A DNA stretch of 64,000 nucleotides from Cerasicoccus frondis (GTDB taxonomy: Bacteria > Verrucomicrobiota > Verrucomicrobiia > Opitutales > Cerasicoccaceae): assembly GCA_031296915.1 (NCBI GenBank), contig JAVDPC010000005.1:62001-126000 (forward strand), in the 5' to 3' direction. Every line of letters begins with the position of its first letter. Position 1 is the stretch's first letter. Shown piece after piece: positions 25,577 to 35,519 of the stretch. The notes under the pieces are model-generated. The model made no database searches. It was not told the origin of the DNA and saw only the letters and a list, made by a program, of their open reading frames with translations. Both the position numbers and the translations under genes were made by a program.

Positions 25577-27511
25577 TTAATATTCGATTCGATAGAAGCG
25601 AGGTCCATGGGTTGATATTTGATCTTCAAAAGGGGGTGTTGGCTGTGGCGTTACCGGCGACCAGCTGTTGAGGTTATCGCTCACGTAAAGTTGCCCTGAA
25701 CCGGTCCAGTCGATGATGAAATCGTTGCCCAAGCACACTGGTTGATAAAGCACGGGAACCCTAGCTCTCTGGTTGTCGATCACCACTGCGCCGATGTAGA
25801 AAAAGCCATTCCCATTCGAGTTGTTAGCCCCTTTACTTACGATTAACGTGATGTCGCCGGAAGCATTCGGCAGCATATCGGTGATTTGCACTGTGGAAGA
25901 AACGTTGTTAGCGACATCAAGGGTGACAGAACTACTGCTGGCGCCAGCCAATGCATACTGCGTTTCCCGATTATCTGTGACCGAAGTTCTGGATGCATAA
26001 AAGGTAAAATCATAGGAAGTCCCGGGGTCTAGATTTGAGAAAACAAAGACGGCCTGGCCATTATCCGTAAAGCCATTAAAGGTCCCGCTATGACCATATA
26101 AGCTGTCCGAAGTAGCGCCACTGGGATAGGGTCCTGACGTCGCGCCAGCCTGATTAGTGCCGCCGATCGCGTCCGTCATGGTCAGTGAGACGCCGGTGGA
26201 CTGTCCACTGGCGTCGAGAAGGTCGCTGATTAACTCTGCGGGAACGCCAGCGCCATTGCCAACTGCGCTACGGATTTCGTCATTTACCGTCACCTGGTTC
26301 CATGTATCGCTAGAGGAGACCGTGTTCCCGCCACCGAAATCCACATAAACAAGATTCAACGACGCCTGAGCACCCTGAAGACTCATGCGGGTCGAATCCT
26401 CCAGAGCATTGCCCGCATCATCGCTGATATCGGCAGAGATTTCGACCAGTAAGTTGCCAACGATCTCTGTGGTGGTCGTGATCGTAACGATACGGTTCAT
26501 GCCCGCCAGAGCCACACTCTCAATCGCTACGCGACTGCCGCGGTTGATGATGACGTAGTTGGCAGGATCAAGGGCAATGGTTTCATCCAGCGGATCGTCA
26601 AATTGGAGCACGAGGGTATTGGCATCTTCTTGAGCCAAACTAGTCCATACAGGGGGCGTGGTGTCCGGCAAGTCGTCGGCCAATCCTGCGTCGACAACGG
26701 TTTGCCAAGCGATGTTCTCGACGAATGCCGCTTTACTTGAATTGAGGCCCAGGTTCAAGGCTTCGACCTCTGGCGTATTATAGAGGCCTACTGGACTGTC
26801 TTGATAAATCACTGCGTAATGCACACAGGCCGACAGATAGTAGCCCAGGTAATTGCCATGGTATTCGTCGTCAGCGAAAAGGTCGATGTAGTGTGGAGCG
26901 CTCGGGTGTAGATTGCCGCCTGCATGATCCCAAGCCTGACCAACCGGATTGACTTTAACCGGAGGATTATCCGGATGATCTTCGTTCAGCAAATCTGCGA
27001 GTTCCTGATAGTTTAAAACTAGTTCGCTGAGCATTTCATCGGTAGACTCAAACGTGCTCGCACTGGATGTTCCAGAAATTAGAGAGTGTATCGCTGAGCG
27101 CGCCCAGGTTTGGTAGAGATGGACATGCGTAGCAGGATTGTTGGCCATGATCGAATCGTATAGCAACTCACCATAAGTCATGTGGTGCGCAACATTGCCA
27201 ACATGAGTTGGCTCCGTGGAATAGTTTTGCATCACCACATGAGTCCAAGACTGCGAAGCGATCTGAGTTTGATGATTTTCGTAGTGGTATTGATAATCCT
27301 TTCCACCGACGGCGGCCATGACCGTGGTGGGATCATCTTGGCCTGCTGCGCGAGCAAGGGCATCAAAAATGCCAGGAACGCTACGTGCCCCGCCGCCGCC
27401 CATCGTGAAGCTGTTGCCCAAGAACAACACTTTGTTCTCCGCGTTAGCCAGGTTCGTTTGGATGAAGAAAATCAGAATGGTTGCAATGAAGCACTTACGT
27501 AATGCAGTCAT
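25577..27511 (-). CDS. Exported SGNH-like hydrolase with Ig-like and carbohydrate-type beta domains
   Basis: After a signal peptide (FIATILIFFIQTNLANA) comes VLFLGNSFTMGGGG, the GNS block of SGNH esterases. Then WTHVVMQNYSTEP and a late DxxH-like segment (AGGNLHPSAPHYIDL) complete the usual set, giving about 260 residues of hydrolase. An Ig-like bacterial domain (TPPVWTSLAQEDANTLVLQF, about 290-390) and a C-terminal beta domain follow. That domain shares its order of motifs (SGPYPSGATSDSLY, TDNRETQYA) with the neighbouring PEP-CTERM protein. No PEP-CTERM tail is present. I use the ATG at 27511 before the signal peptide; one at 27547 is possible. It may deacetylate a polysaccharide. Confidence 0.78.
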   Translation of the reverse strand: MTALRKCFIATILIFFIQTNLANAENKVLFLGNSFTMGGGGARSVPGIFDALARAAGQDDPTTVMAAVGGKDYQYHYENHQTQIASQSWTHVVMQNYSTEPTHVGNVAHHMTYGELLYDSIMANNPATHVHLYQTWARSAIHSLISGTSSASTFESTDEMLSELVLNYQELADLLNEDHPDNPPVKVNPVGQAWDHAGGNLHPSAPHYIDLFADDEYHGNYLGYYLSACVHYAVIYQDSPVGLYNTPEVEALNLGLNSSKAAFVENIAWQTVVDAGLADDLPDTTPPVWTSLAQEDANTLVLQFDDPLDETIALDPANYVIINRGSRVAIESVALAGMNRIVTITTTTEIVGNLLVEISADISDDAGNALEDSTRMSLQGAQASLNLVYVDFGGGNTVSSSDTWNQVTVNDEIRSAVGNGAGVPAELISDLLDASGQSTGVSLTMTDAIGGTNQAGATSGPYPSGATSDSLYGHSGTFNGFTDNGQAVFVFSNLDPGTSYDFTFYASRTSVTDNRETQYALAGASSSSVTLDVANNVSSTVQITDMLPNASGDITLIVSKGANNSNGNGFFYIGAVVIDNQRARVPVLYQPVCLGNDFIIDWTGSGQLYVSDNLNSWSPVTPQPTPPFEDQISTHGPRFYRIEY

Positions 27512-27644
27512 GTCGAAGGGGAAGTTAGGCAATCGATCTGCAAACATTGCAGATCCATCGAGACAAGTGGGCCGTATTGGCTTGGATCGGGGACTTCCTT
27601 AAAGAATGCTAGCCGGAAGCTGGCTAGTGGCTCTCATCGGGCCA

Positions 27645-27679
27645 CAAACAAAAATGGCGGGTCTAGCGATAGACCCACC
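27645..27679 (-). terminator. Rho-independent terminator of the downstream PEP-CTERM gene
   Basis: On the minus strand GGTGGGTCT (27671-27679) pairs with AGACCCGCC (27656-27664), one wobble pair, loop of 6, followed by ATTTTTGTTT. It ends the 27712-28440 gene. Confidence 0.7.
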
Positions 27680-27711
27680 ATGGGAAAAAACTTTTCTCTG
27701 AGGTGGGCGTA

Positions 27712-28440
27712 TTAACGACGGCGACGCCACATGACGAAACCGGTCGCGAGGGCGCCAACGAGTAATGCCATATAGCCGGGCTCGGGGATGACGGTCATTT
27801 CAATCGCGCCGAGGTAGGCAAACTGTTGCGATGTGGTGTTATTGGGCCCAGCCGCCACGGTTAGCGTGATGATGCCACCCGCAGTCGGAGTAAGGCCACT
27901 GGCGATGACGGTATTGGAAACGTTGCCAGCAACGTTGAGGTATACCGTTGAGCTGTTTGCACCGTCGAAGGCGTATTCCGTTTCGCGGTTATCGGTTCCA
28001 CCAATGCGCGAAGCATACACGGTGAAGTCGTAAGTTTTCAATGGATCAAGCCCGGAGAACTCGAGGATGCCGAAACCATTGTCAAGAGTCTCACCTGGGG
28101 TTGGCTCCCAAGTGTCATTGGCCGTGTAGAAGCTGTCGTAAGTCGCGGTGCCCGGAAAGGGGCCAGAGACGGAGCCAGCCGTGTTTCTGCCATGAAATGC
28201 ATCGTTGATGCTCAGAGTAATTCCCGTTCCTGAACCAGTACTATCCAGAAGATCTGCGACCAGTTCATAGGGGATAGTCACATCGAGGCCGGGGTTGACC
28301 GGGTTGTTCCAAGTGTCCGGTTGGCCGGTTGTTGGATCACTGTCTTGACCGTTAAAATCGATCAGGACCGTCGTTTGCGCGGTAAGCAAGGCTGGCGCGA
28401 GAGCCAGCACAAAGAGTGATGTTTTGAGGGGATTCATCAT
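27712..28440 (-). CDS. PEP-CTERM domain protein
   Basis: A 242-residue exported protein with signal peptide (SLFVLALAPALLTAQ), a beta domain, and the C-terminal sorting signal IPEPGYMALLVGALATGFVMWRRRR. The beta domain includes LIDFNGQDSDPTTG, SGPFPGTATYDSFY, LKTYDFTVYASRIGGTDNRE and FAYLGAIEM, and runs parallel with the C-terminal region of the SGNH-like hydrolase next door. It is probably a surface or matrix protein; no enzymatic residues are evident. A terminator lies just downstream. Confidence 0.9.
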   Translation of the reverse strand: MMNPLKTSLFVLALAPALLTAQTTVLIDFNGQDSDPTTGQPDTWNNPVNPGLDVTIPYELVADLLDSTGSGTGITLSINDAFHGRNTAGSVSGPFPGTATYDSFYTANDTWEPTPGETLDNGFGILEFSGLDPLKTYDFTVYASRIGGTDNRETEYAFDGANSSTVYLNVAGNVSNTVIASGLTPTAGGIITLTVAAGPNNTTSQQFAYLGAIEMTVIPEPGYMALLVGALATGFVMWRRRR

Positions 28441-28625
28441 TTTAATGAGTGAGGTTTGGTCTGCTACTAGAGCAGTAGGAAGAGTATCGGCTGCTTAGAG
28501 ATAATTGTTAATACACCTATGCGTGTTACTGTCACGAAACCGCAAGATTTTTAAAGCAGCAGCCCTGGATTCAAAAATTTTTTTGTGGGAGTAACCAACG
28601 ATGAGATAGTGCTAAGATAAGGAGA

Positions 28626-29420
28626 TTATCGACGACGGCGGATCAAGGCCATCGTCAACGTGCAGATGCCGAATAGGGCCGCATAGGTAGACGGCTCGGG
28701 AACGGCGCTGATTAAATCACCATATTCCGTGGCGATCACAATGTTATCAAGCGATCCTGTCATCCGCTTGCCATTTGATATAATTCGAATCGAGTCGATG
28801 GAAGAGATCGGAGCGCTGTTCGTTAGCAAAGCAGAGCCAAGTGTCGTCGGCAGGCCGTCAGTGAAGACCCAGGCACTGATGTTTTCGTCACCACCAGCAT
28901 TGAAATCAATTTCTAGCACGAAGGTGACTTCTGTGCCCTCCGTGTAGACACCACCCGAGTCGGACCCACTGGTGCTGTCTGCGCCTCCGTAGAGTAAGAA
29001 ATACTCATCGGTAGCATTCGAAGTGCGAAATTGAAGGCTAAATTCTTCAGTTGAGTTATTGTTGCTAAAGCCAGAAAGCGCCAATACTTGCGTCTCAAGT
29101 ATGTCTACTGTTCTTTCTTTAACGCCAGTCCACGCGAAATAAAGCGTGCCGGTTGACTGAGACTCTGCCAACGTGCGGAAATTAACGAATGCGTCCTGGT
29201 CTCCAGTGAACGCAGCGCCATCAAGCACTTCAAAGCTGGTCCCGTTCGTTGTCCAACCACTGCTCCAGCCAGAACCGCCAGAGCCGACGGAAGCAAGGCT
29301 ATTGCTATTGGCATAATCAAAGTATTCAGTTGCGATGAGCTCTGCGTTTGAGCTAAGAGGCAAGAGGCTTAGGGCGGCAGCAACCAGCAAGCAAGGGGTC
29401 TTAACATTGCGTTGTTTCAT
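28626..29420 (-). CDS. PEP-CTERM domain protein
   Basis: The 264-residue protein has a signal peptide (LVAAALSLLPLSSNA), a beta-rich domain opening with ATEYFDYANSNSLASVGSG as in concanavalin-like PEP-CTERM proteins, and the C-terminal tail AVPEPSTYAALFGICTLTMALIRRRR. It follows the sodium/solute symporter gene on the same strand after about 170 bases and may belong to the same sugar-related locus, but there is no direct evidence for shared transcription. Confidence 0.9.
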   Translation of the reverse strand: MKQRNVKTPCLLVAAALSLLPLSSNAELIATEYFDYANSNSLASVGSGGSGWSSGWTTNGTSFEVLDGAAFTGDQDAFVNFRTLAESQSTGTLYFAWTGVKERTVDILETQVLALSGFSNNNSTEEFSLQFRTSNATDEYFLLYGGADSTSGSDSGGVYTEGTEVTFVLEIDFNAGGDENISAWVFTDGLPTTLGSALLTNSAPISSIDSIRIISNGKRMTGSLDNIVIATEYGDLISAVPEPSTYAALFGICTLTMALIRRRR

Positions 29421-29587
29421 AATTAGAGGGGGTGTTGTTTGTGAAACACTTATTTCGCGGTAAGTGAGTGAATGATGAGGTGATCTTCGGGCTTAAGTTT
29501 ATCATTTTTATCTAACCACGACAATGGCGATAATTGCTTAAAGTGTGTTGATTACGCCCGCCTAATCGCCTCAATTCCAAGTGACAA

Positions 29588-31324
29588 TTACCAAAAGACA
29601 GCATAGAGCGCAATGGTTGCCAGGACGACTCCGCTGCCGCAGATTTTAGCCAATCGGGAACCTTCGAGTTGGATTGCGTGATTCTCCGGCAGAGTAACTG
29701 GCGACTCCATGGGCTTCAATTTGGTTAGTACAAGCCCCGCCAGGATGACGATGAAAAAGCAAATCGCCATGCGGTCGAGAAACGCCATTTGGTCCGAATG
29801 CCACCACCCCTGCGAAATGAGCAAGGGACCGCCGATCCACTTGAAAAAACCATAGGCAACGACGTTGAGCCCGATCCCAATCGCGCCAAAACAGCGGGGA
29901 GTTTTCGGTGAGAAAAAACCGAAAATAAAGACCGCGAGAATGCCGGGAGAAATGAAGCCCTGAAACTCCTGAATGTAAGCAAAAATGCTCGTAAATTTAT
30001 CCAGTTGTGGCGCAACCAAAGCAGCCAACAGCACAAATAATAGAACGAAGCCACGCCCGACCCGCACCAACTTGATCGGGTCCTTCTCTCCACTGAACTT
30101 AGCGTATAAATCGATCGTCGCAATCGTCGACGCCGAGTTCAACATCGACGCCAAGGAACTGATGACTGCTCCGGTTAAGGCTGCTAAAACGAACCATGAA
30201 ATGAGTGGCATCGGTTTGATCAGATTACGCACCAAGACAGGAAAAGCGCGGTCGTAGTCATATTCGCCAGTCGTTGCATTCAGCAAATCATTGCTGAATA
30301 AGTTATATGCGAGAATACCAGGTATCACCACCAGGAAGGGCACCAGCAATTTCAGGAAAGCGGCGAAGACAATGCCCTTCTGACCTTCGGCCAGTGACTT
30401 CGAGCCCAAGGTTCGCTGGACAATGTACTGATTCAACCCCCAGTAGAAGAAGTTCGGAATCCACAGTCCGATCAAAAGTGCGGTCCACGGGAGATCTGAA
30501 TCTGTTTTGGGACGGACCATGTGCACTTTGCCTCCACTGCCATTTTCACCATCGATGGCATCCGCTTCGCCATCCACTCCGTCATTGAGTAGCATGAAAC
30601 GCTGCCAGGCATTGGCCTGTTCGAGATCTTCGACTGTAGCCGTCGAGTTGGAGACTTTGGTCAGAATGAGTTCCTCGGCGGGCTTCTCGGCCAGGACTGA
30701 AAACGCCAATGCCGTCACAATGAGTCCGCCAATAATCAAAGCCGCCCCCCAGACCAAGTCAGTCCACGCACAGGCCTTCAAACCGCCCACAAAAACGTAC
30801 AGCGCTGCAAAAATGGCAATGAGCCAACAAACTGCAGTCAGGTTATTTAAGACGGGAACTGTGTTATAATACTCCGATACAAACTTACCACCAGAGAAGA
30901 TAACCGACGAGGTCGTCACGAAGACTAAGGTAATAATAGCAGGGATCGCCATTGCCAGACGAGCGACTCCATCGAAACGGTATTCCAGGAATTCAGGGAT
31001 GGTGTACAGCCCTGTCTTTAAAAATTTAGGCAGGAACCAGAACGCGACAAAAACCAATGTGATCGCTGCGATCCACTCGTAGGAGGCGATAGCCATGCCC
31101 AGCCAGTTCGCTGCGGAACCGGACATCCCAACGAATTGCTCCGTGGATATATTCGCTGCGATCAAAGAGAAACCGACCAGCCACCAAGTCAGCCCACGAC
31201 CGGCGAGAAAGTAATCCGAGGCGTCTTTCTTATCGGGGCTTTCATGACCGCTACTTTTCCAGATACCCAGGGTAATGACGCCAACGACAGAGATGACGAA
31301 TAAAACAACTTCCAGTATATTCAT
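29588..31324 (-). CDS. Sodium/solute symporter (SGLT-like, SSS family)
   Basis: The 578-residue membrane protein has 13-14 hydrophobic segments. The early block DYFLAGRGLTWWLVGFSLIA with ANISTEQFVGMSG, then YTIPEFLEYRF, are the standard SSS-family landmarks, and NQYIVQRTLGSKSLAEGQKG is typical of sugar members (SGLT/vSGLT). It would take up a sugar with Na+. It lies next to a GH36 alpha-galactosidase and a XylR-type regulator, so galactose or an alpha-galactoside is the likely substrate. An insertion of about 55 polar residues lies in one loop (DGVDGEADAIDGENGSGG). Confidence 0.88.
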   Translation of the reverse strand: MNILEVVLFVISVVGVITLGIWKSSGHESPDKKDASDYFLAGRGLTWWLVGFSLIAANISTEQFVGMSGSAANWLGMAIASYEWIAAITLVFVAFWFLPKFLKTGLYTIPEFLEYRFDGVARLAMAIPAIITLVFVTTSSVIFSGGKFVSEYYNTVPVLNNLTAVCWLIAIFAALYVFVGGLKACAWTDLVWGAALIIGGLIVTALAFSVLAEKPAEELILTKVSNSTATVEDLEQANAWQRFMLLNDGVDGEADAIDGENGSGGKVHMVRPKTDSDLPWTALLIGLWIPNFFYWGLNQYIVQRTLGSKSLAEGQKGIVFAAFLKLLVPFLVVIPGILAYNLFSNDLLNATTGEYDYDRAFPVLVRNLIKPMPLISWFVLAALTGAVISSLASMLNSASTIATIDLYAKFSGEKDPIKLVRVGRGFVLLFVLLAALVAPQLDKFTSIFAYIQEFQGFISPGILAVFIFGFFSPKTPRCFGAIGIGLNVVAYGFFKWIGGPLLISQGWWHSDQMAFLDRMAICFFIVILAGLVLTKLKPMESPVTLPENHAIQLEGSRLAKICGSGVVLATIALYAVFW

Positions 31325-31416
31325 GAGACAAATTGAGACGGATAATTTTTAAGAGGAATAACAAATTGGGGAATACGGGTCGCTCGACCTTGCGGCGGCG
31401 GGGGACTGTCCGGTTC

Positions 31417-33144
31417 TCACGGATTGATGACAAACCGCGCAAAGACGTAGCCAAGACTCTCCGGGATCTTCACCCACAAAAGGTCATGGTTTGTTTTCAC
31501 GTCACCCTCGGGACTCAGCAACTGCCAGTGAGCTTTTCCGAGGCCCAGCCCTGCAGGAATCTCGACGCATGCATGGTCTTCGCTGTTCAGCTCACGGAAC
31601 ACCAGAATGTAGCCTTGGTTATTCTTGGGCGAGATTGACATGAATCCCGTGTAAGCGATCCCATCCGGCTCTTGGCCAATCGGTAGGATTGTGCCGCGAA
31701 AGAGTTCCTCACGATGGCGTTTCCATGTCTGAATGAGCGGGGACGCTTTCGCGACATACTCCTCTGACAGGTTCGAGCACTCAAACCAACCCAATGGATT
31801 GGAGAACATGACGGTCGCGAAGAGGGTATCCGGCTGATAGCGCGCCGGCGCCAAGGGATCGTTCCGGTATTTTCCGACGTTGCGCTCGTTATTGAGAAAT
31901 TCCATGCGCAAGCGCTTCGGGTCGACCCAGCGGGACAGTTGCCAAAGATTCCTGAGCGTTTGGTGCGGCCAGTAGTTGCGCCAGTCCGTATAGCGGTTCT
32001 CGACAAACAATGGGCCAACGCTCATTTCACCGAAATAGCCTGGGCGTTTGCCCGCAGTGATATCCAGATCGAATACGATTTCGCCCTGACTCTGGGTGAG
32101 CACCCGATCAAAGAATGAGTGTAGGTTCGCGCGAGCGAGATCTGAAGTCGCGTTGATGCTATCGACCTTAAAATGTGTGATGCCGTAGTTTCGATACAGC
32201 TCTAGCATCTTATCCGCGTCTTTTTGCCAGTTCGCCAAATGATTCCACGAGTCCGGGGCATACCATAGGCCTAGCTTGACGCCCTTGGCCTTAGCGCGTT
32301 CCGTAACCTTCGTCAGCCCATTGGGGAAACGCTCCTGGTTGACCGCCCAGAAGTTCGGATCGGCATTCCAGAAGCCCTCCCAAACGCCGCCTTTTTCTTT
32401 GGCGTCTTTCGAATTAGCGCTAGCGCCCTGTTGCCATCCGTCATCCAGTTGAACCACTTCGACACCCAACTTTTCGGCGGCATCAATTTCGGCCAGGATA
32501 AAGTCTTCGCGCATGCGGCTATCCCGTGAACGGTCGCCCCAGGTGTTACTCAGGAAGCGGGGGAGTTGATGCCCATCGGTGTTTGGGCGGCGGGTCGCTT
32601 GCCAATCGTGCAACACTCTAGTCCGCTCTAAAACGCCGCCATTGTAGGTTAAAACGGTCCAAGTGCTTTCTGAGTCGTTTTCATACATCGCGACTGTTGT
32701 TTTGCCACTGCGCTTGGTCGTCACTTTGAAGTCGGCTCCCTGGGGGACAGGTCTGGCGTTCGGGAGTGGCGCACGCTTAATGAAAATGAGCCCATTCTGG
32801 TTCAGGAAATCCTCAATCAGGAATAAGTTTCCAGTAAGCGTGATGCTACCTTCGTTTGGGTGAAGTAACCACTCATTTTCCTGCACCAGTTCATCGCTGT
32901 GATCCGTTGCGTCATGCAGAATGACCTGCGTTAGCTTCAGATGTGGAGACGTGAGTTCCATCGTCTTAACGGATTGCGCTGAATCAGTGGAAAGCCCGGC
33001 ATTGATGACTGGCTCTGACTCAATGCCTAGCGGGCTTTTATCATCCGCCGACACAGTCTGGCTACCCAAGCCCCAAGAGGATATTCCGATGCTGAGAATC
33101 ATTAAACTGCGGTTAAATAGATGAAGGGGCTGCTTGGAACGCAT
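31417..33144 (-). CDS. Exported GH36-like alpha-galactosidase
   Basis: A 575-residue enzyme with a signal peptide (LMILSIGISSWGLGSQTVSA). The N-terminal beta-sandwich (about 40-190) precedes a TIM barrel with the GH36/GH-D landmarks FLSNTWGDRSRD, VQLDDGWQQG, LGLWYAPDSW and FKVDSIN, where D328 is the expected nucleophile. The acid/base aspartate probably lies in FVENRYTDW. It would release galactose from extracellular or periplasmic alpha-galactosides. It lies beside the Na+/sugar symporter on the same strand (92 bases apart), which supports a shared uptake pathway. The GH family is fairly certain, exact substrate not. Confidence 0.85.
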   Translation of the reverse strand: MRSKQPLHLFNRSLMILSIGISSWGLGSQTVSADDKSPLGIESEPVINAGLSTDSAQSVKTMELTSPHLKLTQVILHDATDHSDELVQENEWLLHPNEGSITLTGNLFLIEDFLNQNGLIFIKRAPLPNARPVPQGADFKVTTKRSGKTTVAMYENDSESTWTVLTYNGGVLERTRVLHDWQATRRPNTDGHQLPRFLSNTWGDRSRDSRMREDFILAEIDAAEKLGVEVVQLDDGWQQGASANSKDAKEKGGVWEGFWNADPNFWAVNQERFPNGLTKVTERAKAKGVKLGLWYAPDSWNHLANWQKDADKMLELYRNYGITHFKVDSINATSDLARANLHSFFDRVLTQSQGEIVFDLDITAGKRPGYFGEMSVGPLFVENRYTDWRNYWPHQTLRNLWQLSRWVDPKRLRMEFLNNERNVGKYRNDPLAPARYQPDTLFATVMFSNPLGWFECSNLSEEYVAKASPLIQTWKRHREELFRGTILPIGQEPDGIAYTGFMSISPKNNQGYILVFRELNSEDHACVEIPAGLGLGKAHWQLLSPEGDVKTNHDLLWVKIPESLGYVFARFVINP

Positions 33145-33326
33145 TGTTAGGTATCAGGGAGCTGCGGCATTCACCACGTACTCCTTGTGCGCGAGATCGT
33201 TCGACGAGTGTAGGAACCCATAATAAGCTATTCGCTGCCCTCCAACAATAGTGATAAGAATCCAAAATGTGTCGATTTCGCTCAAAATGGGGTTGATCTA
33301 GCTGACATCCTCATCGACAGTTCAGC

Positions 33327-34448
33327 ATGGTCGCCTCGGTGCTGCATGTTGGAATAACCATCGACGTTTCGAGTGGAGAGGGTCGTGAAATGCTCCGGGG
33401 CGCCTCTGATTATGCGCGCCAGCGCGCCAATTGGGAAATCGTGCTGCCTTGTTTTGAGTCTGCGCTCGGGCCGGTCAATGTGCCATATTGGTGCGACGGT
33501 CTCTTAATTCGCCCATTGAAGCCGGCCGACCTGGACGCATGTTTGAAGTTTAACGGACCAATGTTCGGGCTGGTCGCAGCCGGCATGGTCGACCACGGAG
33601 TCCCTTGCCTAACCAGCAATGGTTCGGAAATCGCGCTTCAGGCCTTTGATCATCTTCGGGGATTGGGCCTGAAATGCATCGGCTATGTCGGATACGGCGG
33701 CATCGGTTACTCCGCAATCCGGGAAAGAATATTTTTGAATGCAGCCGAAGAAGCCAACCTCAAGGCGGACATATTCAACATTACGGCGCCGCTCGACCGT
33801 AACGATTTAATCACTTGGTTGAAGAGTTTAGCGCCGCCTTTCGGCATCTTTACAGCCAACGATCTACTGGCTAGGGAAATCATTAACTGCGCTCATGAGG
33901 CGGGCATTCGCATTCCCGGTGAAATGTGCGTCGTGGGCGCCGGTAACGATGAAGCCATTTGCACGATGTCAAGTCCCACGCTGACCTCGGTCGACCCAGG
34001 CGCCTATCAAATAGGATTCGAAGGAGCCCGACGGCTGGATCTGTTAATGCAGGGAAAAAAACCGAAGCAATTTGAAATGATTTCGCCGCTGGGCGTCGTC
34101 GAGCGTGAATCGAGTGATATCCGCCTCCAAGACCCATTGATCGCTCAAGTCCTAAGCGTAATTCGAAGCGACGCGCAACGCGGACTAAGTGTCGCGGACC
34201 TGTTGGATCAATTTCCCATTTCCCAGAGTTCGCTAAATCGACGTTTCCGTGAGGCGACTGGACGCAGCCCGTATGAAGAGATTCAACGGGTGCGGGTAGA
34301 ACGAGCCAAATATCTCCTGCGCAATTCGGATTTGAGTAACGAATCAATCGGCGAGGAAAGCGGGTTTCCCACAACCAAGGCATTCTATTTGGCGTTTCGT
34401 TCCGCAACAAAACTCACACCGCGAGCCTATCGATTCCAAACCGGCTAG
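33327..34448 (+). CDS. XylR-type AraC family regulator with sugar-binding domain
   Basis: The 373-residue protein has an N-terminal LacI-like periplasmic-binding domain (about 5-255, VGITIDVSSGEGREMLRGA, FTANDLLAREIINCAHEAGI) and a C-terminal AraC DNA-binding domain (about 270-370: VADLLDQFPISQSSLNRRFR, then SNESIGEESGFPTTKAFYLAF and KLTPRAYRF). This is the layout of XylR, the xylose-operon activator. It is transcribed divergently from the GH36-symporter genes and is the natural regulator of that set. The effector is inferred to be a galactose-type sugar. Confidence 0.88.
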   Translation: MVASVLHVGITIDVSSGEGREMLRGASDYARQRANWEIVLPCFESALGPVNVPYWCDGLLIRPLKPADLDACLKFNGPMFGLVAAGMVDHGVPCLTSNGSEIALQAFDHLRGLGLKCIGYVGYGGIGYSAIRERIFLNAAEEANLKADIFNITAPLDRNDLITWLKSLAPPFGIFTANDLLAREIINCAHEAGIRIPGEMCVVGAGNDEAICTMSSPTLTSVDPGAYQIGFEGARRLDLLMQGKKPKQFEMISPLGVVERESSDIRLQDPLIAQVLSVIRSDAQRGLSVADLLDQFPISQSSLNRRFREATGRSPYEEIQRVRVERAKYLLRNSDLSNESIGEESGFPTTKAFYLAFRSATKLTPRAYRFQTG

Positions 34449-34487
34449 CTTATCAAGCCGTAGACAAGCTTGCACATGGTCGTTTTA

Positions 34488-35519
34488 TTATTTTTCGGGC
34501 CAGCCAACCAGAACAGTTTTACCAATAGCTTTACCACTTTCGAGCAGATCATGTGCTTCACGCAAATGCTGGGCGCAGATTGGCTTGTATTCGTTCTTGT
34601 TGATAGGATGTAGCTTTCCAGATTCAATGAGCTCAGAAATCTTTCGCAGAATCATTCCCTGTTTGTCCTGGTCTGCAGTTTTAAACATGGAGCGCGTAAA
34701 CATGAACTCCCATGCAAACGTTGCGCTTTTGCTCTTGAGCAGATTGAGATCAAGCGGGTGCTCGTTCTTTACAATGGAAACGATCTTTCCCTGCGGCTTA
34801 ATTGCTTCGGCCATGGTTGTCCAATAGGCGTCGGTGTTGTTGAAGTTTGCAATGTAGTCTACATCGGAAAACCCATGCCCCTTGAGTTGGGCCATGATGG
34901 ACTCCCGGTGGTTGATAACGACGTCGGCCCCCAGCTTCCGCACCCAATCCGTGGTTTCCGTCCGTGAGGCGGTGGTAACCACGGTTAACCCCGCCAACTT
35001 CGCCAGTTGAATGGCGATTGAACCCACACCGCCTGCGCCACCGATAATGAAGATGGAGCTACCTGTATGTTGTCCATTGGGATCGATTCCCAGGCGCTCA
35101 AAAAGCGCTTCCCAAGCAGTGAGCGAAACCAAAGGGAAAGCGGCCGCCTCCGCTGGCGTCAGGTTTTGAGGTTTGGGCCCGGTAATGCGGGCATCGACCA
35201 GTTGATATTCGGCGTTCGATCCTGGGCGGGTAATGTCCCCGGCGTAGTAAACCATGTCGCCAACTTTGAATTGAGTGACATCCTGACCGATGCATTCGAC
35301 CACGCCAGCTGCGTCCCAACCGAGGATTTTCGAGGCAACATTGTCCTCATTGCCACTGGAGCGCACTTTTGTGTCCACAGGGTTGACGGAAACCGCTTGG
35401 ACTCGGACCAGCATATCGAAACCGGTTGGCTCCGGCCACTTGGGTAATGTGACGTCAGCCAGAGCCGATGCCTGCGTAATTGGGGAATGTGGTTTCAGAG
35501 CGATCGCTTTCATAATCAT
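34488..35519 (-). CDS. Zinc-independent MDR-family NADPH quinone/alkenal reductase
   Basis: The 343-residue protein is a medium-chain dehydrogenase/reductase of the quinone oxidoreductase branch. It has an N-terminal GroES-like domain (VSVNPVDTKVRSSG, ILGWDAAGVVECIG) and a nucleotide-binding domain with GGAGGVGSIAIQLAK. The zinc-ligand cysteines of true alcohol dehydrogenases are missing, so it probably reduces quinones or enals with NADPH. It is likely cytoplasmic and monocistronic. The ATGs at 35519 and 35513 cannot be told apart. Confidence 0.85.
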   Translation of the reverse strand: MIMKAIALKPHSPITQASALADVTLPKWPEPTGFDMLVRVQAVSVNPVDTKVRSSGNEDNVASKILGWDAAGVVECIGQDVTQFKVGDMVYYAGDITRPGSNAEYQLVDARITGPKPQNLTPAEAAAFPLVSLTAWEALFERLGIDPNGQHTGSSIFIIGGAGGVGSIAIQLAKLAGLTVVTTASRTETTDWVRKLGADVVINHRESIMAQLKGHGFSDVDYIANFNNTDAYWTTMAEAIKPQGKIVSIVKNEHPLDLNLLKSKSATFAWEFMFTRSMFKTADQDKQGMILRKISELIESGKLHPINKNEYKPICAQHLREAHDLLESGKAIGKTVLVGWPEK

